Assembly: GCA_002709295.1 (NCBI GenBank)
Contig: PAQL01000009.1
Location: 1-64,000, forward strand
DNA: 64,000 nt
Direction of reading: 5' to 3'
Source: Phycisphaerae bacterium
GTDB lineage: Bacteria > Planctomycetota > Phycisphaerae > Phycisphaerales > SM1A02
The notes below the pieces were generated by a model. That model was not told the origin of the DNA. It did not search any database and saw only the letters and a program-made list of their open reading frames with translations. Of this stretch, positions 27,701 to 36,599 are shown piece by piece; within the stretch, counting starts at the first letter, position 1, and each line of letters opens with the position of its first letter. Position numbers and translations under genes: made by a program.

Positions 27701-27755
27701 CATGCATGGGCATGCATGGGCATGCATGGGCATGCATGGGCATGCATGGGCATGG
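27701..27755. repeat. Tandem repeat of CATGCATGGG, five copies plus a partial one
   Basis: Five identical 10-bp units start at 27701, 27711, 27721, 27731 and 27741, followed by CATGG. Each unit contains the palindrome CATGCATG. The array sits in the leader region 80 bp before the HscA-like gene. The helical period of about 10.5 bp means that any protein recognising the unit would bind one face of the DNA. Open frames across it (Met-His-Ala-Cys rich) are trivial products of the repeat. Confidence 0.9.
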
Positions 27756-27836
27756 AGGTGCGGTGGCTTCGAGTTGCTCGAGCACCGGACGTTTCCGGCC
27801 TCCTCCGACCGGGCGGGGCGATCATAGACTGCGGTG

Positions 27837-29732
27837 ATGGAACCCACCGCAACAGACCCCGTCATGGGGATCGATCTCGGGACCACTAATTCCCTGATCG
27901 CCATCGCGGATGCCTCGGGCCCCCGGATTCTCGCCCGGGAGTCCGGAACCGACCTCGTTCCATCGGTGGTCAGATACGGACCGGAGGGCGTCGAGGCCGT
28001 GGGCCGGTCCGCCGCCGACGCGCTGCGCGATCATCCGGAGCGGACCGTCTACAGCTTCAAGCGATTCATGGGGCGGACCCTTGCGGATCGGGAGACCGAG
28101 GCCGAGGCCGCCTCCTATCGGGTGGTCGAAGGGCCTCGCGGGCTGGCGGTGGTCGACGTCGCCGGACGCACCCGGACGCCACAGGAGATCTCGGCGGACC
28201 TCCTGCGGCATCTCAAGGAGGAGGCTTCCGCGATTCTCGGGGTGGACGTGCGACGCGCGGTGGTGACCGTCCCGGCGTACTTCGACGACGCCCAGCGACA
28301 GGCGACGCGGGACGCCGGCCGGCTGGCAGGGCTGGAAGTGCTGCGGATTCTGAACGAACCCACCGCCGCCGCCCTTGCCTACGGCATCGGGGGCGGCAGG
28401 AAGGCCGAGACGATCGTGGTCTTCGATCTCGGAGGCGGCACCTTCGACGTGACGGTGCTCGAGGTCATGCCTCCCGAGTCCGAGGACGAGGAGTCGATCT
28501 TCCGCGTGCTCTCCACGGCGGGGGACTCCCGGCTCGGAGGGGACGACTTCGATCGGGTGCTGGTCCGCGATCTCGACGAGGAGCTTCGGGGCTCGGATCT
28601 CGAGGGGATCGATCTGGCGCATCGCCGCGCCCTCCTCAGGGTGGTCGGCGAGCGTGCGAAGATCGCCCTCGGGGAGTCGGATGCGACCCGACTGGTGGTG
28701 GATGGCGCCGGTCTGCTTCCCGATGTGGATCGCATGCTCACCCGTGAGGGGTTCGAGGCGGATGCGAAGCCGCTCGTGGATCGCACCCTCGAGTTGTGTG
28801 CCGCCGCGATCCGGGATGCCGGCATCGAGGCGTCCGCCATCGATCGAGTGGTGCTGGTGGGGGGATCCACCCGGATGCCGATGATCCGACAGGCGGTCGA
28901 GACCTGGTTCGGGAGGCCGGCCTACTCGGCCCTCGACCCCGATCGGGTGGTCGCCATGGGCGCCGCCGTGCAGGGTGCGATCCTCTCGGGAGTGAGGCGT
29001 GATGCGCTGCTCCTGGACGTGGTTCCCCTGAGTCTGGGGCTGGAGACCGCGGGCGGTGCGGTGGCCAAGCTGGTCATGAAGAACACCACCGTCCCGGTCC
29101 GGGCCACCGAGATGTTCTCGACCAGCGTCGACGGTCAGATGAACGTGGCCCTGCACGTGCTCCAGGGGGAACGGGAGATGGCCGAGCACTGCCGGAGCCT
29201 CGCCCGATTCGAGCTTCGGGGACTCCCTCCGATGCCGGCGGGGATTCCCCAGATCGAGGTGGAGTTCCAGGTCGATGCCAACGGAGTCCTGGGGGTCGAG
29301 GCGGTGGAGAGACGGAGTGGGCGTCGAGCACGGGTCCAGGTCGTCCCCTCCCACGGACTGACGCGTGAGGAGGTCGACCGGATCGAGGAGGAGTCCTTCG
29401 AACATGCCAGGGAGGACATGCTCGTGCATCGGGTGGTCGATCTGGCGGTGAACGCGGCGCTCGACGTCAAGTGGATCGGAGAGGCGCTCTCACGGGTTCG
29501 TGAGGAACTGGAGGCCTCCATCGTCGAGCGGGTCGAGTCGTGCATGGTCGAGGTCCGGGGTCTCATCGATGCCTCGAGGGAGGATCCTCGCAAGGTTGAT
29601 GCGGAGGCCTTCCATGCGGCCAAGGAGCGACTCGATCGAGAGAGCGTTCCGGTTCACGAAGCGGCGATCGCACGAAGTCTCCGGGATTCCCCTCCCGAGG
29701 GCGGTCCCGGTGGTTCGACGGCCGGATCCTGA
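27837..29732 (+). CDS. HscA-like Hsp70 chaperone
   Basis: A 631-residue Hsp70. The ATPase domain has [76 protein letters not shown] and [13 protein letters not shown]. The substrate-binding domain reads [40 protein letters not shown] and [15 protein letters not shown]. These segments, especially VLQGERE...[18 protein letters not shown], match HscA, the chaperone of iron-sulfur scaffold IscU, more than DnaK. No hscB, iscU or fdx is in the window. The first codon could also be the GTG at 27834. A sigma factor and kinase pair follows 52 bp downstream. Confidence 0.8.
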   Translation: MEPTATDPVMGIDLGTTNSLIAIADASGPRILARESGTDLVPSVVRYGPEGVEAVGRSAADALRDHPERTVYSFKRFMGRTLADRETEAEAASYRVVEGPRGLAVVDVAGRTRTPQEISADLLRHLKEEASAILGVDVRRAVVTVPAYFDDAQRQATRDAGRLAGLEVLRILNEPTAAALAYGIGGGRKAETIVVFDLGGGTFDVTVLEVMPPESEDEESIFRVLSTAGDSRLGGDDFDRVLVRDLDEELRGSDLEGIDLAHRRALLRVVGERAKIALGESDATRLVVDGAGLLPDVDRMLTREGFEADAKPLVDRTLELCAAAIRDAGIEASAIDRVVLVGGSTRMPMIRQAVETWFGRPAYSALDPDRVVAMGAAVQGAILSGVRRDALLLDVVPLSLGLETAGGAVAKLVMKNTTVPVRATEMFSTSVDGQMNVALHVLQGEREMAEHCRSLARFELRGLPPMPAGIPQIEVEFQVDANGVLGVEAVERRSGRRARVQVVPSHGLTREEVDRIEEESFEHAREDMLVHRVVDLAVNAALDVKWIGEALSRVREELEASIVERVESCMVEVRGLIDASREDPRKVDAEAFHAAKERLDRESVPVHEAAIARSLRDSPPEGGPGGSTAGS

Positions 29733-29784
29733 AGATCCCTCGGCCAGGGCGTACCATGGAGCCTCGACGATCCCGGAGCGCCTC

Positions 29785-30396
29785 GTGACGTCATTCGATC
29801 CAGAACAGAGTCGGACCACCACCGCGATGCTTGCTGCCCTGCACGATCCGGAGGAGGTCGCGGCGTGGGAGGCGTTCGATGCCAGGTACCGACCGGTCCT
29901 CGTCGGATTCGCGAGGAATCTGGGACTGACCGTGGAGGAGGCCGCCGACGTCGCCCAGGAGACGATCGCTCGTTTCGTGGAGCAGTATCGAGAGGGCCGC
30001 TACGACCGGGACCGGGGGCGTCTGGGGGCGTGGCTCGTCGGGATCGCCCGATACCGGATTCTCGACGTGCGCCGGGCCCAGGGACGACGCGCCCTCAGGG
30101 GTGAGTCCGCGATGGTGGACATGGACGACGAGGCCTCCCTGTCGGCCGCCTGGGAGACCGAGCGTCGGGCCCGCATCATCGGTGTCGCGATGGAACGACT
30201 GCGCAACAGCGGCCGGACCGATCCTCGCACCATCGAGGCCTTCGAGCTCCTGATGGTTCATGGCCTGACCGCCGCGGTGGTGGCCGAACAGCTCGAGATG
30301 CCGGTCCAGTCGGTCTACGTGGCCAAGAGTCGGATCGCCTCGCGGCTTCAGGATCTCGTGAAGGAGGTCGAGGCCGAGTTCGACGAGGAGGGCTGA
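29785..30396 (+). CDS. ECF sigma factor paired with a Ser/Thr kinase
   Basis: A 203-residue sigma factor with region 2 (FDARYRPVLVGFARNLGLTV, EEAADVAQETIARFVEQYRE, LGAWLVGIARYRILDVRR) and a region 4-like end (VHGLTAAVVAEQLEMPVQSV followed by YVAKSRIASRLQDLV). I start it at the GTG at 29785, which has GGAG 9 nt upstream; the ORF is open further upstream, but that part overlaps the HscA-like gene. Its stop codon overlaps the ATG of the kinase gene by one base, so the two are coupled. Such sigma factor and kinase pairs are known from planctomycetes. Confidence 0.85.
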   Translation: MTSFDPEQSRTTTAMLAALHDPEEVAAWEAFDARYRPVLVGFARNLGLTVEEAADVAQETIARFVEQYREGRYDRDRGRLGAWLVGIARYRILDVRRAQGRRALRGESAMVDMDDEASLSAAWETERRARIIGVAMERLRNSGRTDPRTIEAFELLMVHGLTAAVVAEQLEMPVQSVYVAKSRIASRLQDLVKEVEAEFDEEG

Positions 30397-32849
30397 TGGT
30401 GGGCGGTGCAGAAGGGGGTGGATCGGAGCGTTGTCCGGATCGCGAGCTCCTCGAGGCCGTCGCGGCCGGGATGACCGTCGATCCGGAGTTGGCGCGACAT
30501 CTGGCCTCCTGCCCGATCTGCGCCGAGCTCCTGAAGGAACTGCGAAGCGCCAATGATCTTCTCGACGAGGCCACGATGATCGATGGCGGGGGAAACGCCC
30601 GTCCCACCGAGGTCCGGGGATACGAACTCAAGCGGGAGATCCATCGTGGCGGCCAGGGGGTGGTCTGGCTCGCGGAGCAGGAGGGGACGCGTCGAGAGGT
30701 CGCGATCAAGATGCTTCTGGCGGGTCGGTTCGCGACCAGCCGGCAGCGTCGACGTTTCGAACGGGAGATCGAGGTGGTCGCGTCCCTGGACCACCCCGCG
30801 ATCGTCACGGTCTTCGAGAGCGGAGTCACCAGCGACGAGCAGGTCTACTGCGCGATGGAGTACGTCGAGGGGGTGCCTCTCGACCGGTGGCGGTCCGACA
30901 CCGCGGCGACCATCCCGGAATCCGTCTCGATGATGGAGCGGATCGCCGAGGCGGTCGCCACGGCGCATCGCCGCGGGGTCATCCACCGGGATCTCAAGCC
31001 ACCCAACGTCCTCGTCGACACCGCCGGAGCCCCGCACGTGCTCGACTTCGGTCTGGCACGACTGGAGAACGAGCGTGATTCGGAACGAGCGGAACTGCTG
31101 GCGACCGAGGCCGGCGAGTTCCTCGGAACGTTCACCTATGCGGCGCCGGAACAGCTCAGCGCCGACCCCTCCGCGGTCGACACGCGGGCCGATGTCTACG
31201 CGCTCGGGCTTCTGCTCTTCGAGCTGGTCGCTGGAGAGAGGCCCTTCCCACGGCCGGAGTCGGTCGCGGATCTGGTCACCCTCCGGGTCGAGGCCCATGC
31301 ACCCCGGCTCTCCTCCCGCGTTCGGGGAGTGGGACGTGAACTGGATCTGATCGTGGCTCGGGCGCTTGATCCGGACCCCGAGCGTCGATACGAGTCCGCG
31401 GGCGACTTCGCGGACGACCTGCGCAGACTTCAGGATGGTCGTCCGGTCAGGGCCCGGGGGGATTCTCTCGGGTATCTCGTCTGGAAGGCGGTCCAGAGGC
31501 ACCGAATCCCCGCTGCGTTCCTCGCGACGATCGCGGTGCTGGTGGTCGCCTCGACGATCGGCCTCTTCCTGTTGTATCGCCAGAGCGAGGATCGTCGTCG
31601 TCAGGCGGAGCGGGTCGAATCGGCGATCGTCAACGCCTTCCGCTATCTGAATCCCCAGGATCTGGGGACCATGGACATGCGTGCTCCCGACATGATCGCG
31701 AGGCTCGAGCAGGGCGCGGCGGAGACGCTCGAGGACGAACCGGTCGTCAGAGCGAAGGTGCTTCGTCTGTCGGGCGACTCCTTCTGCAACATGGAGCGAT
31801 TCGACGATGCCGAACGCTGCTTCCTGAAGGTCGCGGAGATCGAGTCGGCGCTCGCGGCCGCGCAGGGGCTGGATTTCACTCCCGGAACCGCCTCCGCCGA
31901 TCACGATCTCGGCCGCATCGCCTGGTTCCGGGCCGCGGATGCCCGCCGGCTCGCGGTGGACGCGGGTTCCGCCGGTCGTCCGGAGGAGGCCGAGGCCCAT
32001 GGCCGTGATTTCCAGGCTCGACTCCTGGACGCCGAAGCCATCTACCGACGGGCTCTGCAGGCCAGAAGAGCGTTGCCCGAGGTCCCTCCCGAGGATCTCT
32101 CGATGACTCTTCAGCATCTTGCCGCCGTGGTGCAGGCGCGGTCCCGCGATCAGGGCATCGAGGTCGCCCAGACGCGTCTGGACGAGGCGGAGGTGCTGCT
32201 CGAGGAGGCTCTGGCGATCAGGCTTCGCATCCGACCGGTGCCCAAGGAACTGCTGGCCACGACCTGGAACTCCCTCTCCCGCATCCGTTCGGATCGTGGG
32301 ATGCGCGAGGGGGCGGTCGAGGCGGCACGCAAGGCGGTCGATCTGGCGACGGTCGATGCCGCCCCCCGCGCCTGGCAGGGCAACGCCCAGGTCGCACTCG
32401 GGGGTCTCCTGCTCGACCACGGGCGGGAGGAGGAGGCGATCGCACCCCTGCGACGCGGCCTCGAGATCAGTGAAGTGGTGTTCGGAGCGTCGTCACCCCG
32501 GGTGCGTCGCATTCGTCGCGATCTCGGAGAAGCGGAGCTCCTGGGTGGGGATCCGGAACTGACCCTGACGGTGGTGGAGCCTCCGCTGGCGGATCCTCAG
32601 ATCGATCATGCCGATCCGGTCCGCGTGGCGCTGGCCCTGTTGAGGATCGACGCCCTGGTCCGACTCGGTCGCGACGAGGAGGCGAGGGCCGGGATCGAGA
32701 AACACCTCGCGCTGGTCCCGGATGCGGTGCGGGACGTGCGATGGGTTCGACGTCGCGCTCTCCTCGATGACGGCGGTGGCGCGGCCCCGGGGGATGATCG
32801 ATCGCTCGACGAGACGATCCGCACCCGGTGGGGGGATTCGGCACCCTGA
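30396..32849 (+). CDS. Membrane Ser/Thr protein kinase with N-terminal zinc anti-sigma motif and C-terminal helical repeats
   Basis: An 817-residue protein. Residues 1-60 are helical and contain RHLASCPICAEL, the HxxxCxxC motif of zinc anti-sigma domains. Residues 75-350 form a Hanks-type kinase with GGQGVVWLAEQ, VAIKMLL, VIHRDLKPPNVLVD, LDFGLARL and YAAPEQLS, so all catalytic residues are present. A membrane segment lies near residues 368-392 (IPAAFLATIAVLVVASTIGL). The outer 420 residues are TPR-like helices (NMERFDDAERCFLKVAEIES, AVEAARKAVDLATV). It overlaps the stop of the ECF gene by one base. The likely role is control of that sigma factor by binding, phosphorylation, or both. Confidence 0.9.
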   Translation: MVGGAEGGGSERCPDRELLEAVAAGMTVDPELARHLASCPICAELLKELRSANDLLDEATMIDGGGNARPTEVRGYELKREIHRGGQGVVWLAEQEGTRREVAIKMLLAGRFATSRQRRRFEREIEVVASLDHPAIVTVFESGVTSDEQVYCAMEYVEGVPLDRWRSDTAATIPESVSMMERIAEAVATAHRRGVIHRDLKPPNVLVDTAGAPHVLDFGLARLENERDSERAELLATEAGEFLGTFTYAAPEQLSADPSAVDTRADVYALGLLLFELVAGERPFPRPESVADLVTLRVEAHAPRLSSRVRGVGRELDLIVARALDPDPERRYESAGDFADDLRRLQDGRPVRARGDSLGYLVWKAVQRHRIPAAFLATIAVLVVASTIGLFLLYRQSEDRRRQAERVESAIVNAFRYLNPQDLGTMDMRAPDMIARLEQGAAETLEDEPVVRAKVLRLSGDSFCNMERFDDAERCFLKVAEIESALAAAQGLDFTPGTASADHDLGRIAWFRAADARRLAVDAGSAGRPEEAEAHGRDFQARLLDAEAIYRRALQARRALPEVPPEDLSMTLQHLAAVVQARSRDQGIEVAQTRLDEAEVLLEEALAIRLRIRPVPKELLATTWNSLSRIRSDRGMREGAVEAARKAVDLATVDAAPRAWQGNAQVALGGLLLDHGREEEAIAPLRRGLEISEVVFGASSPRVRRIRRDLGEAELLGGDPELTLTVVEPPLADPQIDHADPVRVALALLRIDALVRLGRDEEARAGIEKHLALVPDAVRDVRWVRRRALLDDGGGAAPGDDRSLDETIRTRWGDSAP

Positions 32850-32887
32850 TCCGGCAACGAAGCGATGGGTGGTCGGGACGGAACCGG

Positions 32888-34411
32888 TCAGCCGCTGCAC
32901 TCGGGAAGGTTGGCGGCGAACTCGACGCAGGCCTCGTCCCATCCGTCGGTGCAGCAACGCGGAAGCAGTTCACAGACCGTGGTGCAGCAAGCGGCGTTCG
33001 AGCAGCCGGGGGTCATGTGACTCGAATCGCAGGGACCGGATTCGGGATCACCACAGCCCTGGGTGCAGAGCTGACCGGCGAGGGCGGCACATCCGTCGTC
33101 CCAGCCGATGCTGCAGCATGCGGGGTCGAGTTCACACACCGATGCACAGCAGACCGGGTCCGCGCATCCGGGTTCGGGATGCGACGAGAGGCAGCCGCCG
33201 GTGGAGGGATCTCCACACGCCGGGCACATTCCCCATCCGCCGAGCAGCAGACCGAGGTCGCCGCCGTCGGTGATTCCGTTGCCGTCGATGTCGGTGCATC
33301 CCTCGTCGCCCCAGGCTCCGAGCATCAGCCCGAGGTCGGCACCATCCCGGATGTGATCCTGGTTGAAGTCGCCCGGGCAGTGGGTCGAGCAGGGGGCGGT
33401 GCAGCCGGCCTCTGCGAGATCGACGCATCCGGCGTCCCACTGGATATCGCAGCAGGAGGGGTCGATCGCGCAGACGGTCTTGCAGCAGGTCGCGTCATCG
33501 CACCCCGGTTCCGGATGCTGGCTGAAGCACGAGCCCGAGGCGGGATTGCCGCCCCCGCCGCAGATCCTCGTGGCGATGCTGGTGCACTGATAGTCCCAGG
33601 CCACGTCGCAGCAGAAGGAGTCGACGTCGCAGACCCGTGAGCAGCAGCTCAGATCGTTGCAGCCGGGTTCGTCGCGGATCGAGAAGCAGTCACCGCCCTC
33701 GCCGCAGGGGAAGGGAATGAAGCCGACACCCGTGACCGCGATGCGGTACGTGCCGACCTCTCCTGCCGGTGGATTCCAACCCGCGAGCGGAAACAGCAGG
33801 CCGCCCTTGGTGGGGCCGACGGTGACGCCGGGAGGCGGGGGGGGGAACATCGACAGGTTCTTGCCTGCGGTGGGTCGGGTGGGCGCTCCACCGATGGCAA
33901 GGCCGTACACGCCCGGACCGGGGATTCCGAAATCGCTCTGGTCGGCGAATCCCTTCAGGCTGGTCTGCGGGACTCCGGGAGCGGCGTCATCGGCGGCGAG
34001 CAGGCCGCGCCCGTCCATCCGGAAGAGCCAGAGTCGGGTGTCGAACGCAGCCTCTCCGCCGGGACCGAGGGTCGTGGCGGAGAAGATCTGAGGGTCCCGG
34101 ATGTAGATCAGCAGGATGTCCTGGAAGTCCCCCGCATTGCCGCCGCCCACGAAGCCGCCGCCCCCGGCCAGTCCGCCGTTGAGCGAGTTGGCTCCGGAGC
34201 CGTTCCCCTTGACCTTCGCCGCGGTCTGGAGGGTGTTGCCGGCATCGTCGTCCTCGACCCAGTCCGGGCCGACGAAGCCGTCGTCCGCAGCGGCTGCCAG
34301 CGTCGACAGGACCCCGATCGCCAGGATCGTGGAAAGTGCCTTCGGGATCACGCGTAGCGGGATTCGACGGTGGGCTGACATTTCATCGGGACGTGGGTGC
34401 ATGGTCGGCAT
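32888..34411 (-). CDS. Secreted Cys-rich repeat protein with a dockerin-like domain
   Basis: A 507-residue exported protein. The ATG at 34411 has an excellent GGAGGA 6 nt upstream, so I keep the longer form; a signal peptide follows (LSTILAIGVLSTLAAAADD). Residues 45-235 form a Gly- and Pro-rich domain. Then come four copies of a Cys-rich unit of about 45 residues with the pattern EPGC...CC..VC..DP.CC...WD..C....C, two before and two after a dockerin-like pair (residues about 345-393: GDFNQDHIRDGADLGLMLGA and DIDGNGITDGGDLGLLLGGW). The Cys pairs imply disulfides outside the cytoplasm. It may be part of a surface or extracellular assembly. Function unknown. Confidence 0.8.
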   Translation of the reverse strand: MPTMHPRPDEMSAHRRIPLRVIPKALSTILAIGVLSTLAAAADDGFVGPDWVEDDDAGNTLQTAAKVKGNGSGANSLNGGLAGGGGFVGGGNAGDFQDILLIYIRDPQIFSATTLGPGGEAAFDTRLWLFRMDGRGLLAADDAAPGVPQTSLKGFADQSDFGIPGPGVYGLAIGGAPTRPTAGKNLSMFPPPPPGVTVGPTKGGLLFPLAGWNPPAGEVGTYRIAVTGVGFIPFPCGEGGDCFSIRDEPGCNDLSCCSRVCDVDSFCCDVAWDYQCTSIATRICGGGGNPASGSCFSQHPEPGCDDATCCKTVCAIDPSCCDIQWDAGCVDLAEAGCTAPCSTHCPGDFNQDHIRDGADLGLMLGAWGDEGCTDIDGNGITDGGDLGLLLGGWGMCPACGDPSTGGCLSSHPEPGCADPVCCASVCELDPACCSIGWDDGCAALAGQLCTQGCGDPESGPCDSSHMTPGCSNAACCTTVCELLPRCCTDGWDEACVEFAANLPECSG

Positions 34412-34610
34412 GGGGTTCCTCCGGGAAGGCTCCGCGGCCTTGCCCCGAATCTAACAGCGGATCCTCGAAATCCGATTCGATTGTTCTGAAAACGCCCCTC
34501 AGGCGGGTGCGTATCGGTCGCTACACTTCCGCCGATCGGGGTGAGCGACCCCGGGTCGCCAGCCCCCGGTCCCATTGACCCGGCCGAAGACGGTCGAGGA
34601 GAGCCCATCG

Positions 34611-36599
34611 ATGCCCGAGATCCGGCAGGAACCGATCGTCACCCCGTCTCAGGCACCGGGAGGTCGCCCGTCGTCCGAGAAATCGACCGCGATTCCCGTG
34701 GCGGATTCCTACGGCATCGAATCCTGGGGCGACGGCTTCTTCGTGATCAGCGACGAGGGAACCGTGAGGATCCGGCCGGATCGTGATGCCCGGCGGGAGG
34801 TCGATCTCCTCGAGCTCGTGCAGGGCCTCGGAGACCGGGGCTATGCGACTCCGATCCTGCTTCATTTCAGGGACCTGCTTGAAACCACGCTTCGGGACAT
34901 CCGTTCGGCCTTCGACACCGCGATCGAGGAACACGAGTACCGGGGGTCCTACCTCGGCGTCTATCCGATCAAGGTCAACCAGCAGCGCAGCGTGGTGGAG
35001 GACGTGAGTCGCGTCGGTCAGGAGCTCGGCTTCGGTCTCGAAGTGGGCTCCAAGCCCGAACTGCTGGCGGTGCTCGCCCTCACCGCCGATCAGCCCGATC
35101 GACTGATCGTCTGCAACGGGTTCAAGGAGGATCGCTACGTCGAGTTCGCGATGCTCGCCGCGAAGCTCGGTCGATCCGTCGTGCCGGTGGTCGAGAATCT
35201 CGACGAGCTCGATCTGGTGCTCGAGCACGCCGATCGCATCGGGGTCCGACCGGTGATCGGACTTCGGGTGAATCTTGACACCCAGGGGGTGGGCCGCTGG
35301 GCCGGTTCGAGCGGCATCCGGGCGAAGTTCGGTCTCACCTTCTCGGAGACCCTCCGGGCGATCGAGATCCTCGCGGAGAGAGGGGCCCTGGATCGTCTTC
35401 AGCTGCTGCACTGCCACATGGGAAGTCAGATGCACGACATCCGGCAGATCACGAGGGGAGTCGGCGAGCTGGCCCGCATCTACACGGAACTGGTGCGGAT
35501 GGGCGTCGGGATCCGGTATCTCGACGTGGGGGGGGGACTCGGCATCGACTACGACGGAAGCCAGGCGAACTTCCCCTTCAGCCGCAACTACTCCCTGCAG
35601 GAGTATGCCGGCACCGTGGTGCACCGGATCCAGTCGATCTGCGACGAGGCGGGAGTCGCGCACCCCACGATCGTGACCGAGAGCGGAAGGGCGATGGTCG
35701 CCCAGCAGAGCGTTCTGGCCTTCGACGTGATCGGCGCCAACTCGTTCGAGCCGCATCCGATTCCGACCTCGATCGCGGCGATGGTGGGTCCCGACGGCGT
35801 CGAACCCCCGAGGCCTCTGCTCGACCTCTTCGACGCATGGACGAGGCTCGAGAACGACACCCTTCTCGAATGCTGGCACGACGCCGAGAACGCCCGGGCC
35901 GAGGCGATCAACACGTTCTCGCTCGGGTACATGTCGCTGCATCATCGCGCCGAGGTGGAACGCATCTTCTGGACCCTGGCTCTGAGGACGAGGGAGCTGG
36001 CGATGGAGATGAATCCCGTCCCCGAGGAGCTGGGAGCCCTGGACGAGCTCCTGACCGACATCTACTTCTGCAATCTCTCGATCTTCCAGTCGCTTCCCGA
36101 CTGCTGGGCCATCGATCAGGTCTTTCCGATCATGCCGATCCACCGTCTTCTCGAAGCGCCGACCCGCCGGGCGACCCTTGCGGATCTCACCTGTGATTCG
36201 GACGGCAAGGTCGATCGCTTCATCGATCGGGAGAAGGTCCGAGGCTGGCTGCCGATGCATGAACTCCGGGACGGGGAGCGCTACATGCTCGCCGCCTTCC
36301 TGGTCGGGGCCTATCAGGAGACGCTGGGGGATCTGCACAACCTGTTCGGCGACACCCATGTGGCCCATGTCCGGACCGACAAGGACGGCCGGTGGTGGAT
36401 CGAGGAGGTCGTCGAGGGTGACTCGGTCAAGGAGGTGCTGGGCTACATGCAGTACGACCCCGCGTCGTTGTCACGAATGATCCGATCCGAATGCGAGGGG
36501 TCGGTCCGCGACGGCCGGCTGACCGTGGCGGAGAGCCGGTCGCTCATGAACGCCTACGAATCCGGACTCGCCGGCTACACCTACCTCGAGACGGACTGA
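34611..36599 (+). CDS. speA: Biosynthetic arginine decarboxylase
   Basis: A 662-residue PLP enzyme of the fold III type that converts arginine to agmatine. The ATG at 34611 has GAGGAG 8 nt upstream. Motifs: YLGVYPIKVNQQRSVVEDV with the PLP lysine, LGFGLEVGSKPELLAVLA, LQLLHCHMGSQMHDI, IRYLDVGGGLGIDYDG, TVVHRIQSICDE, TIVTESGRAMVAQQSVLAFD, FSIFQSLPDCWAIDQVFPIM-like segment NLSIFQSLPDCWAIDQ and LHNLFGDTHVAHV. The length fits SpeA. Its 3' end overlaps that of the convergent ClC gene by 19 bp. Agmatinase lies just beyond, so together they make putrescine. Confidence 0.96.
   Translation: MPEIRQEPIVTPSQAPGGRPSSEKSTAIPVADSYGIESWGDGFFVISDEGTVRIRPDRDARREVDLLELVQGLGDRGYATPILLHFRDLLETTLRDIRSAFDTAIEEHEYRGSYLGVYPIKVNQQRSVVEDVSRVGQELGFGLEVGSKPELLAVLALTADQPDRLIVCNGFKEDRYVEFAMLAAKLGRSVVPVVENLDELDLVLEHADRIGVRPVIGLRVNLDTQGVGRWAGSSGIRAKFGLTFSETLRAIEILAERGALDRLQLLHCHMGSQMHDIRQITRGVGELARIYTELVRMGVGIRYLDVGGGLGIDYDGSQANFPFSRNYSLQEYAGTVVHRIQSICDEAGVAHPTIVTESGRAMVAQQSVLAFDVIGANSFEPHPIPTSIAAMVGPDGVEPPRPLLDLFDAWTRLENDTLLECWHDAENARAEAINTFSLGYMSLHHRAEVERIFWTLALRTRELAMEMNPVPEELGALDELLTDIYFCNLSIFQSLPDCWAIDQVFPIMPIHRLLEAPTRRATLADLTCDSDGKVDRFIDREKVRGWLPMHELRDGERYMLAAFLVGAYQETLGDLHNLFGDTHVAHVRTDKDGRWWIEEVVEGDSVKEVLGYMQYDPASLSRMIRSECEGSVRDGRLTVAESRSLMNAYESGLAGYTYLETD

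Noticed and set aside
27701-27755. CRISPR array
   Set aside because: The units are 10 bp, identical and without spacers, and no cas gene is present.
27386-27904. Minus-strand open frame containing a Met-His-Ala-Cys-Pro-Cys repeat, at first sight a metal-binding protein
   Set aside because: The repeat is the trivial translation of the 10-bp DNA repeat, and the rest of the frame is antisense to other genes.
27837-29732. Housekeeping DnaK
   Set aside because: The substrate-binding segments match HscA more than DnaK, and neither grpE nor dnaJ is adjacent. A weak possibility remains that it is another Hsp70 type.
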